From positions 1 through 24,763 of the forward strand of contig CAJUQD010000038.1 in assembly GCA_910588105.1 (NCBI GenBank): DNA of 24,763 nucleotides, written 5' to 3'. Below are positions 23,725-24,763 of the stretch, in pieces. Source of the DNA: an uncultured Oscillospiraceae bacterium (GTDB lineage Bacteria > Bacillota > Clostridia > Oscillospirales > Oscillospiraceae). The position numbers and the translations under genes were made by a program. Position 1 is the first letter of the stretch; every line of letters starts with the position of its first letter. The notes under the pieces were generated by a model. The model was not told the origin of the DNA and searched no databases. It saw only the letters and a program-made list of their open reading frames with translations.

Positions 23725-23755
23725 GTGCCATGTACTATCGGATAGTACATGGCAC
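23725..23755. repeat. Perfect 14-bp palindrome in the IS66 left end
   Basis: GTGCCATGTACTAT (23725-23738) pairs perfectly with 23742-23755 across the loop CGG, 37 bases before the tnpA start. It may block transcription or ribosomes entering from outside, or bind a regulator; no T run follows. Confidence 0.6.
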
Positions 23756-23791
23756 TGCTTGTAGAAGGATAAATTTTTAGGGGGAATCAAG

Positions 23792-24088
23792 ATGGAGCAA
23801 GAACTGCAAAAGGTAAATCACCAAAGCCGGTTAATGGAGTGGGGCCAGCGGGTAGAGGCGTGCCGGAACAGCGGGCAGCGGGTAAGCGAATGGTGTGTAG
23901 AACACGGGATGCCCGTATCCACGTACTATAGTTGGCAAAGGAAAGTGTTTCAAGCGGTGTCATCGGAGAATAAGGTATGTTTTGCCGAAATTCCAGTGAG
24001 ACCGATAGGCACTGATATAGCAGCGGGCATCCAATGCGGGGAGCTGCGGGTAGACATCCACGCAGGAGCGGACCCGGAAACGATCTGA
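23792..24088 (+). CDS. tnpA: IS66 family accessory protein TnpA, with early stop
   Basis: TnpA is a small helix-turn-helix protein required for IS66 transposition. The 98-residue reading frame has the HTH region QRVSEWCVEHGMPVSTYYSWQRKVF (about 29-53) and the closing GADPETI of the family. A TGA (24086-24088) then stops it, but the same frame continues with AIIQALKSC and a natural TGA at 24116-24118, which is how family members normally end. One base change (probably CGA to TGA) has therefore removed the last ten or so residues. The intended stop overlaps the tnpB start by seven bases. The start follows AGGGGGAAT. Whether the truncated protein works is unknown. Confidence 0.82.
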   Translation: MEQELQKVNHQSRLMEWGQRVEACRNSGQRVSEWCVEHGMPVSTYYSWQRKVFQAVSSENKVCFAEIPVRPIGTDIAAGIQCGELRVDIHAGADPETI

Positions 24089-24111
24089 GCAATTATTCAG
24101 GCCCTGAAGTC

Positions 24112-24468
24112 ATGCTGAACGATTTCAAGTGCGGCTGTCCGATATACCTGGCCTGCGGATATACGGATCTGCGGCGGGGGATCGACGGGCTGGCAGGGCT
24201 GGTGCAGACGCGGTACCAGTTGGATCCATTTCAGAATGCGCTGTTTCTGTTCTGCGGACGGCGAAAGGACCGGCTCAAAGGGCTGTATTGGGAGGGAGAC
24301 GGGTTTGTGCTGGTGTATAAGCGGCTGGAAAGCGGGAGCTTCCAGTGGCCGAGGAACGGTGAGGAGGCGCGGCAGCTTACACCGCAGCAGTATCGGTGGC
24401 TGATGGAGGGGTTGAGCGTAGAGCAGCCGAAGGCGCACAAGACAGTGTCTGGGCTGAATATCGTCTAG
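24112..24468 (+). CDS. tnpB: IS66 family protein TnpB (Orf2)
   Basis: This 118-residue product belongs to the IS66 Orf2 family. It begins MLNDFKCGCPIYLACGYTDLRRGIDGLAGLV, continues DPFQNALFLFCGRRKDRLKGLYWEGDGFVLVYKRLE, and ends with the usual LTPQQYRWLMEGLSVEQPKAHKTV. The family is needed with TnpA and TnpC for transposition, but its biochemical role is unclear. The start overlaps the original tnpA end. The stop codon TAG (24466-24468) lies exactly at the junction with MITE copy 3; since the flank after the MITE also reads TAG, the insertion left the protein unchanged. tnpC does not follow in this window. Confidence 0.93.
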   Translation: MLNDFKCGCPIYLACGYTDLRRGIDGLAGLVQTRYQLDPFQNALFLFCGRRKDRLKGLYWEGDGFVLVYKRLESGSFQWPRNGEEARQLTPQQYRWLMEGLSVEQPKAHKTVSGLNIV

Positions 24469-24628
24469 GCGCCGTTTGAAAATTGGCAATATGCCCAGCG
24501 GCAAGGGATTTTTTCGCCGGGCAAGGCGATTTGGCGCAGAAATACTTTGTGTATTTCAAGGCAAAGCAACGCAGCTCGGCGGAAAAAGGCCCGCCGATTG
24601 GGCGTGTTGACAATTTTCATAAAAGCCC
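24468..24628 (+). mobile_element. MITE-like element, full-length copy 3
   Basis: This 161-bp element is of the same length and orientation as copy 1 (1921-2081), with only scattered differences, such as ATGCCC for ACGCCC and a less conserved right end (CATAAAAGCCC). It is flanked by TA (24466-24467 and 24629-24630), in a CTAG context on both sides. The nested GAAATAC/GTATTTC hairpin is kept. It is inserted at the tnpB stop codon of the IS66 element. Confidence 0.85.
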
Positions 24629-24763
24629 TAGCCTGGGGATAAATCATTCTATCTTCATACTGTGTATCCCAATGCTCCAATCACGATGGAGTGATTATCG
24701 AGTTCGGATTTTTTCAACAAAATGCAGCATAGTACAACTGCTGCAAGGAAGATAACAATCAGC
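24629..24763. other. Unassigned 135 bases at the window end
   Basis: I see no credible gene start or conserved protein in this stretch on either strand. If the IS66 element were intact, its tnpC gene should begin about here, but no recognisable TnpC N-terminus is present. It is AT-richer than its surroundings. Confidence 0.4.

Larger units (their letters stand above)
23654..24467 (+). mobile_element. IS66-family insertion sequence, left part
   Basis: The left end begins GTAAGCGTC at 23654; GTAAGCG is the usual terminal sequence of IS66 elements, and the first two IS66 genes follow in the right order. The third gene, the DDE transposase tnpC, and the right end are not visible before the window stops. 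After tnpB there is instead a MITE copy and 135 bases I cannot assign. The element sits about 130 bases upstream of the glg operon promoter. The target duplication cannot be tested without the right end. Confidence 0.75.

Overview
This window is a GC-rich chromosomal segment. It probably comes from an anaerobic clostridium of the Oscillospiraceae type (Flavonifractor/Lawsonibacter-like). That placement is inferred from the gene set: a glgB-C-D-A-P cluster with GlgD, a rubrerythrin, an HPr without the regulatory serine, a T-box leader, perfect AGGAGG-type ribosome binding sites and IS66 genes. I found no rRNA, tRNA or CRISPR array.

Layout. Bases 1-2314 are decayed DNA: a small frameshifted antisense gene, then an FtsX-type ABC permease pseudogene with several frameshifts, interrupted by a 161-bp MITE-like element. 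Bases 2386-7247 (+) hold a putative HExxH metallopeptidase, a methionine ABC importer (metN-metI, then metQ behind its own methionine-type T-box leader) and a tandem GNAT acetyltransferase. Between 7289 and 10277 are a shortened MITE copy, an HPr gene (-) and, divergent from it, a SUV3-like RNA helicase (+) with a C-terminal zinc ribbon. Bases 10288-12006 (-) carry yebC, ridA and rubrerythrin, in that order of transcription. Bases 12169-23411 (-) are an 11-kb carbohydrate-storage block transcribed glgB-glgC-glgD-glgA-glgP-glk-pgi-DUF3788 and closed by a strong terminator. Bases 23654 to the end hold the left part of an IS66-family element (tnpA with an early stop, tnpB) and a second full-length MITE copy.

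How the genes work together. GlgC makes ADP-glucose, probably with the GlgC-like partner GlgD. GlgA elongates the chain, GlgB branches it, and GlgP releases glucose-1-phosphate. Glk and Pgi feed glucose and glucose-6-phosphate into glycolysis. Methionine uptake appears to be controlled in two parts: metNI has an ordinary sigma-A promoter with a very short leader, while metQ has its own promoter and T-box.

The most interesting signals are these. A TA-flanked MITE family is present in three copies; removing copy 1 restores the host reading frame across the insertion site. A near-perfect parS (ParB/Spo0J) site lies between glgP and glk. The short leader of glgP, behind its own promoter, contains an intrinsic terminator. 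The SUV3-like helicase has a zinc-ribbon tail, GlgB has a long basic tail, and HPr has lysine at the position of Ser46.
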